Shown here piece after piece: positions 33,039 through 42,271 of a stretch of 64,000 bases of DNA. A model generated the notes under the pieces. It was not told the origin of the DNA. It searched no databases and was given only the letters and a program-made list of their open reading frames with translations. The first letter of the stretch is position 1, and each line of letters starts with the position of its first letter. Location: assembly GCF_026342735.1 (NCBI RefSeq), contig NZ_JAPEMM010000001.1, positions 4,464,001 to 4,528,000 of the forward strand, read 5' to 3'. The position numbers were made by a program, and so were the translations under genes. This stretch comes from Streptomyces sp. NBC_00193. GTDB lineage: Bacteria; Actinomycetota; Actinomycetes; Streptomycetales; Streptomycetaceae.

Positions 33039-34146
33039 ATGATTCGTGCGTACAAGTTTCTGATGCGGCCCACCGCACGGCAGGGCCAGGCGCTGACGCA
33101 GATGCTGGCTGATCACTGCTCGCTCTACAACGGGGCGTTGCAGGAACGGCGTGACGCCTATCGCCACGCTTCGAAGGTGAGCGTCAAGTACGGGATGCAG
33201 TCCGCTCAGCTCAGGGAGATCCGGGCGTTCGACCCGGAACGCCAAGGGCATTGGTCGTTCTCGTCGCAGCAGGCCACTTTGCGCCGCCTGGACAAGGCGT
33301 TCGCTGGAACGCTGTCCCACACGATCCCGCTACCCGGGTGCGCTTCCAGGGAGTCGGGCACGTCAAGGTCAACCAGCACCGCGCCGTGGTCGGCAAGGTC
33401 AAGACCGTCTCGGTGAAGCGCGAGGGACGGAAGTGGTTCGTCATACTCACCGCCGAACAGGGAAAGCCGGAACCGCTGCCGGAGACCGGCTCCGTGGTCG
33501 GCATCGACCTGGGCGCATCCAACTTCCTCGCCGACTCGGGCGGCGAGTTCGTGCCCAATCCCCGCCACGGACGCCGCGCTGCCGCGAACGTCAAAGCCGC
33601 GCAGCAGGCCCTGTCCGGATTCCCCCGGTGCAAGGGCAGCGAGCGCACCGCCAACCATCAGAGAGCCGTGGACAAAGTCGCGGGACTCCACGGCAAAGTG
33701 CGCCGCCAGCGGCTCGACCACGCGCACAAGACCGCGCTCGGTCTGCTCCGCGCGCATGACTTCGTCGCTCACGAAAACCTCAAGATCCGCAACATGCGCA
33801 AGGCCCCCGCACCGAAGCCCGACCCCGGCCGGCTGGGCACCTTCTTGCCCAATGGGGCCACCGCCAAGACTGCACTGAACCGTTCGATCAGCGATGCCGG
33901 TTGGGGGTGTTCCTGACGATCCTGCACGCCAAGGCTGAGAGCGCCGGACGGGAAGTGATCGCCGTGGACCCCCGCGATACCTCGCGTGCCTGCCCCGAAT
34001 GCGGGCACACCGCGAAGGAGAACCGGCCCACACAGGAGAAATTCCACTGCCAGGCATGCGGCCTCACGGCGCACGCCGACACGGTGGGGGCGCTGAACGT
34101 TCTACGGGCCGGGCTGGTCCGTCGCAACGCCAACTCGGCTGAGTGA
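33039..34146 (+). pseudogene. tnpB: decayed TnpB/IS605 OrfB-type gene
   Basis: Three frames give pieces of one RNA-guided nuclease of the IS200/IS605 type. The N-terminus MIRAYKFLMRPTARQGQAL to DKAFAGTL is in frame 3. After about 33310 the match resumes as VRFQGVGHVKVNQHRAV in frame 2, with roughly 50 residues missing between. It includes the RuvC motif VVGIDLGASNF and HENLKIRNM. A shift at about 33903 leads to FLTILHAKAESAGREV, the zinc finger CPECGH/CQACG, and HADTVGALNVL. At least two lesions make it non-functional. No tnpA partner is present. Codon use and composition fit the host. Confidence 0.9.
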
Positions 34147-34147
34147 G

Positions 34148-34178
34148 AAGCCCCGCCCTGGAGGGCGGGGAGGAGTCA
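34148..34178 (+). mobile_element. right-end hairpin of the IS605-type element
   Basis: Directly after the tnpB stop, AGCCCCGCCCT-GG-AGGGCGGGGA forms a hairpin followed by GGAGTCAC. This is the usual right end of IS200/IS605-family elements and the 3' end of the TnpB-associated guide RNA. The left end was not located with confidence. Confidence 0.7.
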
Positions 34179-34285
34179 CATCGGCATCCTGCTGCAGGGA
34201 TGGGGCGGAAGCAGCCGCCTCCTACCCCCTTCCCAGCGGTTCCCGCCCCTTCGACTGTTGTCTACCCGGCAGTACCCTCGCCCCC

Positions 34286-34990
34286 ATGACTTCCTCAGAC
34301 AACACGCAGAAGGCCCCCGCCAAGGACCCGTGGGACCTTCCCGACGTCTCCGGCCTCGTCGTCGGCGTCCTCGGCGGCACCGGCGACCAGGGCCGGGGCC
34401 TGGCCTACCGGCTCGCCCGCGCCGGCCAGAAGGTGATCATCGGATCCCGTGCCGCCGACCGCGCGCGGACCGCCGCCGACGAGCTCGGCCTCGGGGTGGA
34501 GGGCGCGGACAACGCCGAGTGCGCGCGCCGCAGCGACATCGTGATCATCGCGGTGCCGTGGGAGGGCCACGCCAAGACCCTGGAATCGCTGCGCGAGGAC
34601 CTCGCCGGCAAGCTCGTGGTCGACTGCGTCAACCCGCTCGGCTTCGACAAGCAGGGCGCGTACGCCCTCCAGGTCGAAGAGGGCAGCGCGGCCCAGCAGG
34701 CCGCCGCCCTCCTGCCGGACTCCCGCGTCACGGCGGCCTTCCACCACCTCTCGGCGGTGCTCCTCCAGGACGAGTCGATCGACGAGATCGACACCGACGT
34801 GATGGTCCTCGGCGAGGTCCGCGCCGACACCGACATCGTGCAGGCCCTCGCCGGCCGGATCCCGGGCATGCGCGGCGTCTTCGCGGGCCGCCTGCGCAAC
34901 GCCCACCAGGTCGAATCCCTGGTGGCCAACCTCATCTCCACCAACCGCCGCTACAAGGCCCACGCGGGCCTGCGCATCACGGACGTCTGA
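34286..34990 (+). CDS. npdG: F420-dependent NADP oxidoreductase (NADPH:F420 reductase)
   Basis: A 234-residue enzyme that exchanges hydride between NADP(H) and the deazaflavin coenzyme F420. The NADP-binding motif is VVGVLGGTGDQGRGLAYRLA (residues 25-44), with the GSRAADRAR loop giving NADP specificity. DIVIIAVPWEGHAKTLESL, VVDCVNPLGFDKQG and the AAFHHLSAVLLQDE region match F420:NADPH oxidoreductases. It ends RNAHQVESLVANLISTNRRYKAHAGLRIT. ATG at 34286 has no clear Shine-Dalgarno sequence; TACCCT lies seven bases before, so a leaderless transcript is possible. Supplies F420H2 for F420-dependent enzymes elsewhere. Confidence 0.94.
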   Translation: MTSSDNTQKAPAKDPWDLPDVSGLVVGVLGGTGDQGRGLAYRLARAGQKVIIGSRAADRARTAADELGLGVEGADNAECARRSDIVIIAVPWEGHAKTLESLREDLAGKLVVDCVNPLGFDKQGAYALQVEEGSAAQQAAALLPDSRVTAAFHHLSAVLLQDESIDEIDTDVMVLGEVRADTDIVQALAGRIPGMRGVFAGRLRNAHQVESLVANLISTNRRYKAHAGLRITDV

Positions 34991-35075
34991 CCGGCCGGGC
35001 ACGCCAAGGCCACCAAGGCCACCAGCCCCACCCGTCCGCCCGGCCCACTCGGGACCGGGCGGACCGGCCGGTTCC

Positions 35076-37199
35076 TCAGCCGCGCCGCCCGCCGCGCCCC
35101 TCGACGGGGCCCAGCTGCGCCACCACGCCCTGGTAGAAGCGCTCCACGGCATCGTCCACGCTGCGGATGAACCCGGACTCGGTGTTCCCCCGCGTGCTCC
35201 CCATCCCCTTGAGCAGCGACAGCCGGAACCCGACGACGGCCGAGCCGTCCGCGGGCAGCAGATCGCCCGGCTCGGGCCGCAGCCGCTCCAGCGTCCCGCG
35301 CGGCCCGCTCCCCGGCCCGGCGCCCGGCCCCGTGCCCGGTGCTGCTGCCAAGAGGCTCTCCACGTGCAGGTCCGCCGGAGCCCCGTCGAGCAGCTTCAGC
35401 AGCCGCTTCACCATCACCAGCGGGTACGCGCCCTCAGGGGTCGGCACGTCCACGGACGTCCGCACCTTGGAGGTCCTGAGGTCGGCGCTCACCGCGATGA
35501 CACTGCTGGTCCCGTCGACGCGAAGCTCCGCGGAGAGCTTCCCGTCCGCGCACAGCCGGTCCGCCGCCGTGACCCTCCGGGCCTGCGGATCACTGCCCCG
35601 CCGGGCCCGCTGCACCGGCAGCGCCTTCTGCCCGAGCTCCCCGCCCAGCCGCAGGCAGACCTGCCGGATCAGCCGCTCCCAGCTCTCGACCACCTCCACG
35701 GTCCGCGCGTCCCCGAGGCCGAGGGTCTCGTCCTCGATGCCCTTGCGCACGGGCACCCAGGCGGCGCCCATGTTCTGGAAACCGTGGCAGCCGGACTGCT
35801 CGTGCCGCAGGTACTCCAGCAGTTCCTGGAGGAGCCAGGCGTGCGCGGCGTTGCCCACGCCCTCGTGGCGGATCAGCATCTGCGCCTGGTGGGCGACCTC
35901 GGCCCAGGACAGGTGCCAGAGGCTGACCTTGTGCTTGCGCCGGCCGTCGACCTTCACCTCCACCATGGGGCGGCCCTCCAGGGCCACGTCGTTGGAGAGG
36001 GTGATCACGGCCTCGTAGCCGCGGCGCGCGGCGATGTCCATGTACGCCTGGACCTGCTCCGCCTTGAGCGGGTTGCCGTTCGTCTTCGTCTCCACGAGCG
36101 CCGTCCACAGCTTGCCCGCGCGCTCCACCCGGATCACCCCGTCCGGGCGCCGCGGAGTGTCCCCGTGGGGGAGGGAGACCTCCGTGAAGGTCTGCATCCG
36201 GCCGGCGGGCGCGCCGAACCCGGCGGTGAGGCGGCGGCCGAACTCCGGCACCTGCGCCATGACCGACAGCAGGACCGAGGTGGCGCGCACCTCCCGTTCC
36301 CGGTCGCTCTTGAGGGAGGGGACGGGGAACAGGCGGGCCGGGCTCCAGGACTCGTTCTCGGCGAGGGACTTCTTGGCCACCTTGGGCAGGGTGACCTTCT
36401 TCCTGGTCGTACGGGGACTGCGGCCGCGGGTCTGCGCCGGTACGGCGCCGGGGGCGGCGGCCTCGGCGTGCGCGGCCTCGGCGGCGGGCCCGGCGAGAGG
36501 CGCGGCGGCGGGCACGGCGCCCGGGGCCTCCGCCGCGGCGACGGCCGCTGCGGGGTCCTGCGCGGGTTCCGCCGGGGCGGTGGCCTCCGCCGGCCGCCCC
36601 TCACCGGCGAGCTCCGCCTCCTCGGCCGCCTCCGCTTCCTCGGGGCCCTCGGAGTCCTCCAGCACCGGGATGCCGAAGTCCGTGGCCAGCCCCGCGAGGC
36701 CGGTCTCGTACCCCTGGCCGACCGCGCGGAACTTCCACTCCTCGCCCCGCCGGTACAGCTCGCCGAAGATGAAGGCGGTCTCCACGCCCGCATCGTCGAT
36801 GGAGTAGCCGACCAGCGGTTCCCCGGAGCGGTCCGCGACCGTCATCCGCAGGTCGTCGAGGTCTCCGAAGCGGGCGCCGGCGTACCGGCTGGCCGCCACG
36901 ACGATCCGCGCGACCCCCTCCGGGACCGCCGTCAGGTCCACGCTGATGCGGTCCTCGTCGCCGTTGTCGGTCGGCACCTTGCCCAGCAGCTGCACGCTTC
37001 CGTCCGCGGCCGCCGGGTTGTTGTAGAAGTAGAAGTCGTTCTCGTCGCGGACCTTGCCGTTCTCGTCCAGCAGCAGCACCGAGACGTCGGCGTCGCCGGC
37101 CCCCGAAGCGCTGCTCCAGCCCAGGCTCACGACGACCGCCCCGGCGTCCTCGCTGAGGGCGGTCAGGCTGACGTTCGCGCCCTTCGGGATCTCCTGCAT
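35076..37199 (-). CDS. TerD domain fused to a PD-(D/E)XK nuclease-like domain
   Basis: A 707-residue fusion. Residues 1-180 are a TerD domain (IPKGANVSLTALSED, DVSVLLLDENGKVRDENDFYFYNNPAAADGSVQLLG, EFIFGELYRRGEEWKFRAVGQGYETGLAGLATDFG). An Ala/Glu/Pro linker follows (about 190-275). Around residues 345-400 RPDGVIRVERAGKLW and ALVETKTNGNPLKAEQVQAY give Asp 353, Glu 370 and Lys 372, the PD-(D/E)XK arrangement. The remaining 300 residues are helical and unrecognised. TerD proteins bind calcium and belong to Ter stress and phage-resistance systems. The start at 37199 follows GGGGGAA. A stress- or defence-linked nuclease is inferred. Confidence 0.85.
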   Translation of the reverse strand: MQEIPKGANVSLTALSEDAGAVVVSLGWSSASGAGDADVSVLLLDENGKVRDENDFYFYNNPAAADGSVQLLGKVPTDNGDEDRISVDLTAVPEGVARIVVAASRYAGARFGDLDDLRMTVADRSGEPLVGYSIDDAGVETAFIFGELYRRGEEWKFRAVGQGYETGLAGLATDFGIPVLEDSEGPEEAEAAEEAELAGEGRPAEATAPAEPAQDPAAAVAAAEAPGAVPAAAPLAGPAAEAAHAEAAAPGAVPAQTRGRSPRTTRKKVTLPKVAKKSLAENESWSPARLFPVPSLKSDREREVRATSVLLSVMAQVPEFGRRLTAGFGAPAGRMQTFTEVSLPHGDTPRRPDGVIRVERAGKLWTALVETKTNGNPLKAEQVQAYMDIAARRGYEAVITLSNDVALEGRPMVEVKVDGRRKHKVSLWHLSWAEVAHQAQMLIRHEGVGNAAHAWLLQELLEYLRHEQSGCHGFQNMGAAWVPVRKGIEDETLGLGDARTVEVVESWERLIRQVCLRLGGELGQKALPVQRARRGSDPQARRVTAADRLCADGKLSAELRVDGTSSVIAVSADLRTSKVRTSVDVPTPEGAYPLVMVKRLLKLLDGAPADLHVESLLAAAPGTGPGAGPGSGPRGTLERLRPEPGDLLPADGSAVVGFRLSLLKGMGSTRGNTESGFIRSVDDAVERFYQGVVAQLGPVEGRGGRRG

Positions 37200-37373
37200 G
37201 TCTTCCCCCCGGTCCTTCCGCACCCCCGTGCGCGGTGCGTCTCGGGCGAACCGTAGCGGCGGGAGGAGGAAAAGATCACGGGATGGCGGAAATCAGTCGG
37301 ACGGGAGCACGCCGGGGCATGGGGGACACTGGAGGGGCTTGAACCGCTTCAGTGTCTTCGAGGAGCCCCCACC

Positions 37374-37568
37374 ATGCCCCGCCTTGCCGTGTTCGCCGTC
37401 GTTCTCTGCGCCCTCGCCGTGGCCGCCGCCGTGGTCTCCTTCGTCGAGGGCAGCCTGCTCGGGATCGTGTGGGTGCTGATGGCCGGCATCACCTCGAACA
37501 TGGCGTGGTTCTACGTGCGCAAGGCGAAGATCGAGAAGGCCGCGGCAGCGGCCCGCACCGCGGGCTGA
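37374..37568 (+). CDS. small membrane protein
   Basis: A 64-residue protein with two hydrophobic segments (residues 3-24 and 29-47) and a basic C-terminus (YVRKAKIEKAAAAARTAG). AGGAG lies nine bases before ATG 37374. Size and layout match many small actinobacterial membrane proteins of unknown role. It faces away from the TerD fusion gene and converges with the site-2 protease gene. Confidence 0.75.
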   Translation: MPRLAVFAVVLCALAVAAAVVSFVEGSLLGIVWVLMAGITSNMAWFYVRKAKIEKAAAAARTAG

Positions 37569-37580
37569 CCGCGGGTCGGC

Positions 37581-38405
37581 TCAGACCGCCTGGCAGAAGC
37601 CGTTGGTGTCCTGCCAGAACTGGTAGAGGTCCCGGCCGCAGTACGCCTCCAGCTCGCTCACGCCCAGGGCGGAGAGCACGCTGTACACCGCGTCGAAGAA
37701 GTACGCGTTGATCTCCGGGATCCACAGCAGCGCGAACACGGCCAGCAGGCCGAACGGCGCCAGCGGGGCCACCTCGCGGCGGATCCGGTGGGAGAGCCAG
37801 GGCTCGATGATGCCGTAGCCGTCCAGGCCCGGGACCGGCAGGAAGTTCAGGATCGCCGCCGACACCTGGAGCAGCGCCAGGAAGCCGAGCGCGAAACGGA
37901 ACGGGATCGGGACCCCGTCCAGGGCGTTCAGCCAGAACGGAGCCGTGCAGACGGCCGCGAACGCGACGTTCGTCAGCGGGCCGGCCGCCGAGATGAGGCT
38001 GTGCCGCCACCGGCCCTCGATCCGGTCGCGCTCGATGTACACCGCGCCGCCGGGGAGACCCAGCCCGCCCATGATCACGAAGAGGACGGGCAGGACGATG
38101 CTGAGCAGCGCGTGCGTGTACTTGAGGGGATTCAGCGTCAGGTAGCCCTTCGCGCCGACGCTGAGGTCGCCGCTGTGCAGGGCGGTACGGGCGTGCGCGT
38201 ACTCGTGCAGGCACAGGGAGACGATCCAGGCAGCCGTGACGAAGAGGAAGACGGCCAGCCCGGTGCTGGTCGAGTACCCCGTCCACACCGCCCACCCCGT
38301 GACCGCCATGACGGCGAAGATGCCGATGAACACCGGACTGATCCGCCGGTCGCCGCGGTCGTGACTGCGGGGGTGGCTACGGTTCTGACTGCCCTGGAAA
38401 CCCAT
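37581..38405 (-). CDS. site-2 protease family (M50) intramembrane metalloprotease
   Basis: A 274-residue membrane protease with about six hydrophobic segments. The zinc motif is HEYAHA (about residue 67), and the third ligand is in FLPVPGLDGYGIIEPWL, the NxxPxPxLDG-type motif. SAAGPLTNVAFA fits the conserved S2P core. The N-terminus (SQNRSHPRSHDRGDRR) is charged and cytosolic. No PDZ domain is present, so it belongs to the compact rhomboid-like-length class. Substrates, often anti-sigma factors or membrane-bound regulators, are not identifiable here. It is divergent from the SARP regulator. Confidence 0.92.
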   Translation of the reverse strand: MGFQGSQNRSHPRSHDRGDRRISPVFIGIFAVMAVTGWAVWTGYSTSTGLAVFLFVTAAWIVSLCLHEYAHARTALHSGDLSVGAKGYLTLNPLKYTHALLSIVLPVLFVIMGGLGLPGGAVYIERDRIEGRWRHSLISAAGPLTNVAFAAVCTAPFWLNALDGVPIPFRFALGFLALLQVSAAILNFLPVPGLDGYGIIEPWLSHRIRREVAPLAPFGLLAVFALLWIPEINAYFFDAVYSVLSALGVSELEAYCGRDLYQFWQDTNGFCQAV

Positions 38406-38465
38406 GCGGCGAACCTATCCCGGAGGCGGCGCCCGATGGGGCCCCGGGCCGGAGACAATGGGCCG

Positions 38466-41400
38466 GTGCGTTACGCGATGCTCGGCACCACCCAGGCCAT
38501 CCGCGACGACGGGAGCACCGTACCCGTCGGCGGTGCGCGGCTGCGCGCGCTCCTGACCGCGCTCGCCCTGCGGCCGGGGCGGGCGGTACCGGCGGCCTCG
38601 CTGATCGAGGAGGTCTGGGACGGCGACCCGCCCGCGGACGGCCTCGCGGCGCTCCAGGCACTCGTGGGGCGGCTGCGGAGGGCGCTGGGGCGCGAGGCGG
38701 TGGGGTCCGGGGAGGGCGGCTACTGGCTCGTCGCCGACCGGGACGACATCGACCTGTACCGCTTCGAGCGGCTGGCGCGGGCGGCGGCGCAGGCCTCCCC
38801 GGCGGAGGCGGCCGCCCTGTACGACGAGGCCCTGGCGCTGTGGCGGGGCGAGCCGCTGAGCTCCCTGCCGGGTTCCGGGCCGGAGGCCGCCCGCTGGGAG
38901 GCGCTACGGCTCGACGCGCGCCGGGGCCGCCTGGACGCGGCGCTGGCGCTGGGGGAGGCGGAGCGGGTCCTGCCGGAGCTGACCGCGCTGTGCGCGGGGC
39001 TGCCGCTGGACGAACCCCTGCAGGCCCTCCGCATCCGGGCGCTGCGCGACGCGGGCCGCCCGGCGGAGGCGCTGGCCGCTTACGACGAGGTCCGCCGGGA
39101 CCTGGCCGCCCGCCTGGGCACCACCCCGGGCCCCACCCTCCGCACCCTCCACACGGCCCTGCTGACCCCCACCCCGCGCCCCGCCCCGACGCCAGGCTCC
39201 GGTTCGCTTCCCCCGGCACCGGGCGGTCCGGTCCGGCCCGAGCCGACCACCGCGACCGGGCAGCCGCAGCCCCTCCCCGCGACCGACCGGACGGACCGGC
39301 AACCCACCCGACCCGGACGGGCCGGACCCGGCCCTGACGGCGGCCCCGGCCACCCGGCCGAGACACCGCCGGGCCGAGCGACCCCGGGCGCACCCGACGA
39401 GCCCGCCGGGACCGCACCCGTCCCGGCCGGGACCACGCAAGGTCAGACCGCCACCCCGGCCGGCCCCGGGTCGAGCCTCGGCCCCGACGGCCGGCCCACC
39501 GCCCCGGCCGAGCCGCACCCGTACCCCTTGGTGCAGGCCGGCGTCGGTCCCCACCCTGCTGCGCCGCCCGGCGCCGGGCCGTCGGCCGGATCGGGGGCGG
39601 TGGCGTCCGGCCCGGGCGCGGGCAACCTGCGGATGCGGCTGACCACCTTCGTCGGGCGGGAGGAGGACATCCGGGTCATCGGCGACGACCTCGCCCGGGC
39701 CCGGCTCGTCACGCTGCTCGGACCCGGCGGCGCCGGCAAGACCCGGCTGTCACAGGAGGCCGCCGAGGCCCACGCACGGGCCGGCCGCCCCACGCCGGAC
39801 GCACACACCGATGCCCCGGGAGGCGGGCCCGGGTTCGCCCCCGCCTGGGCCGACGGGGTGTGGTTCGTGGAGCTGGCTCCCGTGGACGATCCCGAGGACG
39901 TCGCCGAGGCCGTGCTCGCCGCCCTCGGGGCGCGGGAGACCAAGCTGCGCGGCGGCTCTGCCGAGGAGATGCGGGCGCTGACCGAGCGCGGCGGGGACCG
40001 GCCCCTCGACCGCCTCGCAGAGCACTGTGCCCGGCGCCGGATGCTGCTGATCCTCGACAACTGCGAGCACGTGGTCGACGCCGCCGCCCGCCTCGCGGAG
40101 GAAGTGCTGGCGCGCTGCCCCGGCGTACAGATCCTGGCCACCAGCCGCGAACCCCTCGGTGTGCCGGGGGAGACCCTGCGCCCGGTGGAGCCGCTGCCCG
40201 ACCCCGTAGCGCTGCGGCTGCTCGACGACCGCGGGGCCGCCGCCCGGGCGGGGTTCACCGTGGACGAGGACCCGGCCGCCGCCGTGGAGATCTGCCGCCG
40301 GCTCGACGGGATGCCGCTCGCCATCGAGCTGGCCGCCGCCCGGCTGCGCCTGCTCACCCCCCGCCAGATCGCCGACCGGCTGGACGACCGGTTCAGGCTG
40401 CTGACCGGCGGCTCGCGCACGCACCTGCCGCGCCAGCAGACCCTGCGCGCGGTGGTCGACTGGTCCTGGGACCTTCTCGACGAGCCCGAACGGGCCGTCC
40501 TGCGCCGGCTGTCCGTCTTCGCCGGCGGCTGCGACCTCGACGCCGCCGAGGCGGTCTGCGCGGACGGGGGGTCCCTCGACCGGCTCGACGGCGCGGACGT
40601 CGCCGACCTGCTCGGATCGCTCGTGGACAAGTCCCTCGTCGTCGCCGCCCCCGACGGCCCCGCCGGCATGCGCTACCGCCTTCTGGAGACCGTCGGCGAG
40701 TATGCGGCCGACCGCCTCGCGGAGGCCGGCGAGGACCGTGCGGAGACCGAGCGGCGCCACCTCACCCACTACCGGGAACTCGCCCGCACCACCGAGCCGC
40801 TGCTGCGCGGCCACGGCCAGCGCGCCGCCGCCGACCGCCTCGCCACCGAGTACGAGAACCTGCGCACCGCCCTGCGCCGGGCCGTCGCCGCCAAGGACGT
40901 GGGCGAGGTCCTGTGCCTCCTGCACTCCCTCGTCTGGTACTGGCACATGCACGATCTGCGCGCCGAGACCCGCCACTGGGCCGGTGCCGCCGCCGCCCTC
41001 GGCCCGGACCCCTTCGCCGCGCCCGTGGTCCCCGCCGCGCCCGTCTACGAGCGGATCGTCGACACGCCCCCGCCGTACGAGGGCGAACAGCTCACCGAGG
41101 CCTGGCGCGGCATCCGGATGATGGTGCTGGCCTCCCGGGACCAGACCAGCGACACCTGGTCCAGCCCCGAGGCCCGCGCCCAGATCGACGGCATGATCGC
41201 CGCCTACAGTCCGGGGCTGCCGCAGATCTGCCGTGCCCCCTCCGCCCTGTGGATCTACGCCGTCATGATCTGGGGGGACCCCGACCTGCTCCGCCGCGTG
41301 GCCGAGGAGACCGTCGAGACGGCCCGCGCCCTCGGGTACCGCTGGGAGCTGGCCTCCGCCCTCCAGCTCCGCGCCAACATCCTGGCCAATCGCGCGGACT

Positions 41401-42218
41401 GGGCCGGCAACGCCTCCCGGGACGCCGAGGAGAGCCTCGCCCTCTACGCCTCCCTCGGCGACGACTGGGGCTGCGCCGAAGCGCTCTCCGCCCGTGCCGA
41501 GACCCATGAGAAACGCGGCGAGTACGCCCTGGCCGCCCAGGACTTCCGCGCCGCGATCGAATACGCCCGGCGGCTCGGGGCCGAGGCCCAGGTCGCGGTG
41601 CTGCAGGTGCGGATGGCCGGAACCCTCGCCGAGGACGGCCACCTGGAGGAGGCCGAGGAACTCCTCACCGGCCTGCTCGCCGGCACCATCCGCCAGTTCG
41701 GCAACGAGGCCATGCCCGCCGCCCGGATGTTCCTCGCCACCGTCTACGGCCGTACCGGCCGCATCCCCGAGGCCCGCGTCCAGCTCCAGTACCTGCGCGA
41801 CGAGTTCTCCTTCGGCGCGTTCGCCATCTTCGACGGCTTCCTGCTCGGCACGATGGCCTGGCTGGACAACGAGGAGGGCAAGTACGAGAACTCCCTCACC
41901 GTGCTCCGGCAGGCCATGGAGGCCGTACGGGACCCGCTCGCCCTGATGGTCGCCCCGCACCTCCCGGCCGCGTTCCTGGCGACCGGGGCCCGCTCCCTGG
42001 CCCGGCTCGGAGGCCCGGAGCGGGAGTACGACGCCGCGCGGCTGCTCGGCGCCTACCGCGCGCTGCTTCCGCCCGAGCACGTCCCGGTCACCATCGAGCG
42101 GGCGGACGCCGAGCTGGTCGAGCGCCTGGCCCGGGCCGCGCTCGGCGACGCGGTGTACGAGGCGGCGTACGCCGAAGGCGGCGACCTCACCCTGGAGGAG
42201 GCCACCGCCCTCGTCTGA
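38466..42218 (+). CDS. large AfsR/SARP family regulator with NB-ARC and TPR-like domains
   Basis: A 1250-residue regulator. Residues 1-90 form an OmpR-type winged helix (GGARLRALLTALALRPGRAVPAASLIEEVWDGDPP). The bacterial transcriptional activation domain follows (about 95-240; YRFERLARAA...EALALWRGEPL, ALAAYDEVRRDLAARLGTTPGP). A Pro/Thr/Gly-rich linker of about 150 residues leads to an NB-ARC ATPase with Walker A GPGGAGKTRL (residues 418-427), Walker B LLILDNCEHVVD and LDGMPLAIELAAARL. The C-terminal 550 residues are helical repeats. GTG at 38466 is chosen; ATG 38478 is possible. Such regulators activate secondary-metabolite genes. Confidence 0.92.
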   Translation: MRYAMLGTTQAIRDDGSTVPVGGARLRALLTALALRPGRAVPAASLIEEVWDGDPPADGLAALQALVGRLRRALGREAVGSGEGGYWLVADRDDIDLYRFERLARAAAQASPAEAAALYDEALALWRGEPLSSLPGSGPEAARWEALRLDARRGRLDAALALGEAERVLPELTALCAGLPLDEPLQALRIRALRDAGRPAEALAAYDEVRRDLAARLGTTPGPTLRTLHTALLTPTPRPAPTPGSGSLPPAPGGPVRPEPTTATGQPQPLPATDRTDRQPTRPGRAGPGPDGGPGHPAETPPGRATPGAPDEPAGTAPVPAGTTQGQTATPAGPGSSLGPDGRPTAPAEPHPYPLVQAGVGPHPAAPPGAGPSAGSGAVASGPGAGNLRMRLTTFVGREEDIRVIGDDLARARLVTLLGPGGAGKTRLSQEAAEAHARAGRPTPDAHTDAPGGGPGFAPAWADGVWFVELAPVDDPEDVAEAVLAALGARETKLRGGSAEEMRALTERGGDRPLDRLAEHCARRRMLLILDNCEHVVDAAARLAEEVLARCPGVQILATSREPLGVPGETLRPVEPLPDPVALRLLDDRGAAARAGFTVDEDPAAAVEICRRLDGMPLAIELAAARLRLLTPRQIADRLDDRFRLLTGGSRTHLPRQQTLRAVVDWSWDLLDEPERAVLRRLSVFAGGCDLDAAEAVCADGGSLDRLDGADVADLLGSLVDKSLVVAAPDGPAGMRYRLLETVGEYAADRLAEAGEDRAETERRHLTHYRELARTTEPLLRGHGQRAAADRLATEYENLRTALRRAVAAKDVGEVLCLLHSLVWYWHMHDLRAETRHWAGAAAALGPDPFAAPVVPAAPVYERIVDTPPPYEGEQLTEAWRGIRMMVLASRDQTSDTWSSPEARAQIDGMIAAYSPGLPQICRAPSALWIYAVMIWGDPDLLRRVAEETVETARALGYRWELASALQLRANILANRADWAGNASRDAEESLALYASLGDDWGCAEALSARAETHEKRGEYALAAQDFRAAIEYARRLGAEAQVAVLQVRMAGTLAEDGHLEEAEELLTGLLAGTIRQFGNEAMPAARMFLATVYGRTGRIPEARVQLQYLRDEFSFGAFAIFDGFLLGTMAWLDNEEGKYENSLTVLRQAMEAVRDPLALMVAPHLPAAFLATGARSLARLGGPEREYDAARLLGAYRALLPPEHVPVTIERADAELVERLARAALGDAVYEAAYAEGGDLTLEEATALV

Positions 42219-42244
42219 CCCGTGCAGAGGTCCGACCGGGACGC

Positions 42245-42271
42245 GATCCGGGGCGGACCCGTCCGCGGATC
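42245..42271. terminator. short hairpin between SARP gene and ABC permease
   Basis: GATCC-GCGGAC and its complement form an imperfect stem over the permease stop codon, between two convergent genes. It may terminate either transcript. The stem has mismatched bases, so support is limited. Confidence 0.45.

Noticed and set aside
32907..34190. ATCGGCATC on both sides of the TnpB element as a target-site duplication
   Set aside because: IS200/IS605 elements do not make target duplications, and nine bases of common composition can match by chance.
39750..42080. Long minus-strand frame of 776 codons opposite the SARP gene
   Set aside because: It is a GC-driven shadow of the SARP coding strand with no start site and an Ala/Gly/Arg-rich composition; the plus-strand product has clear domains.
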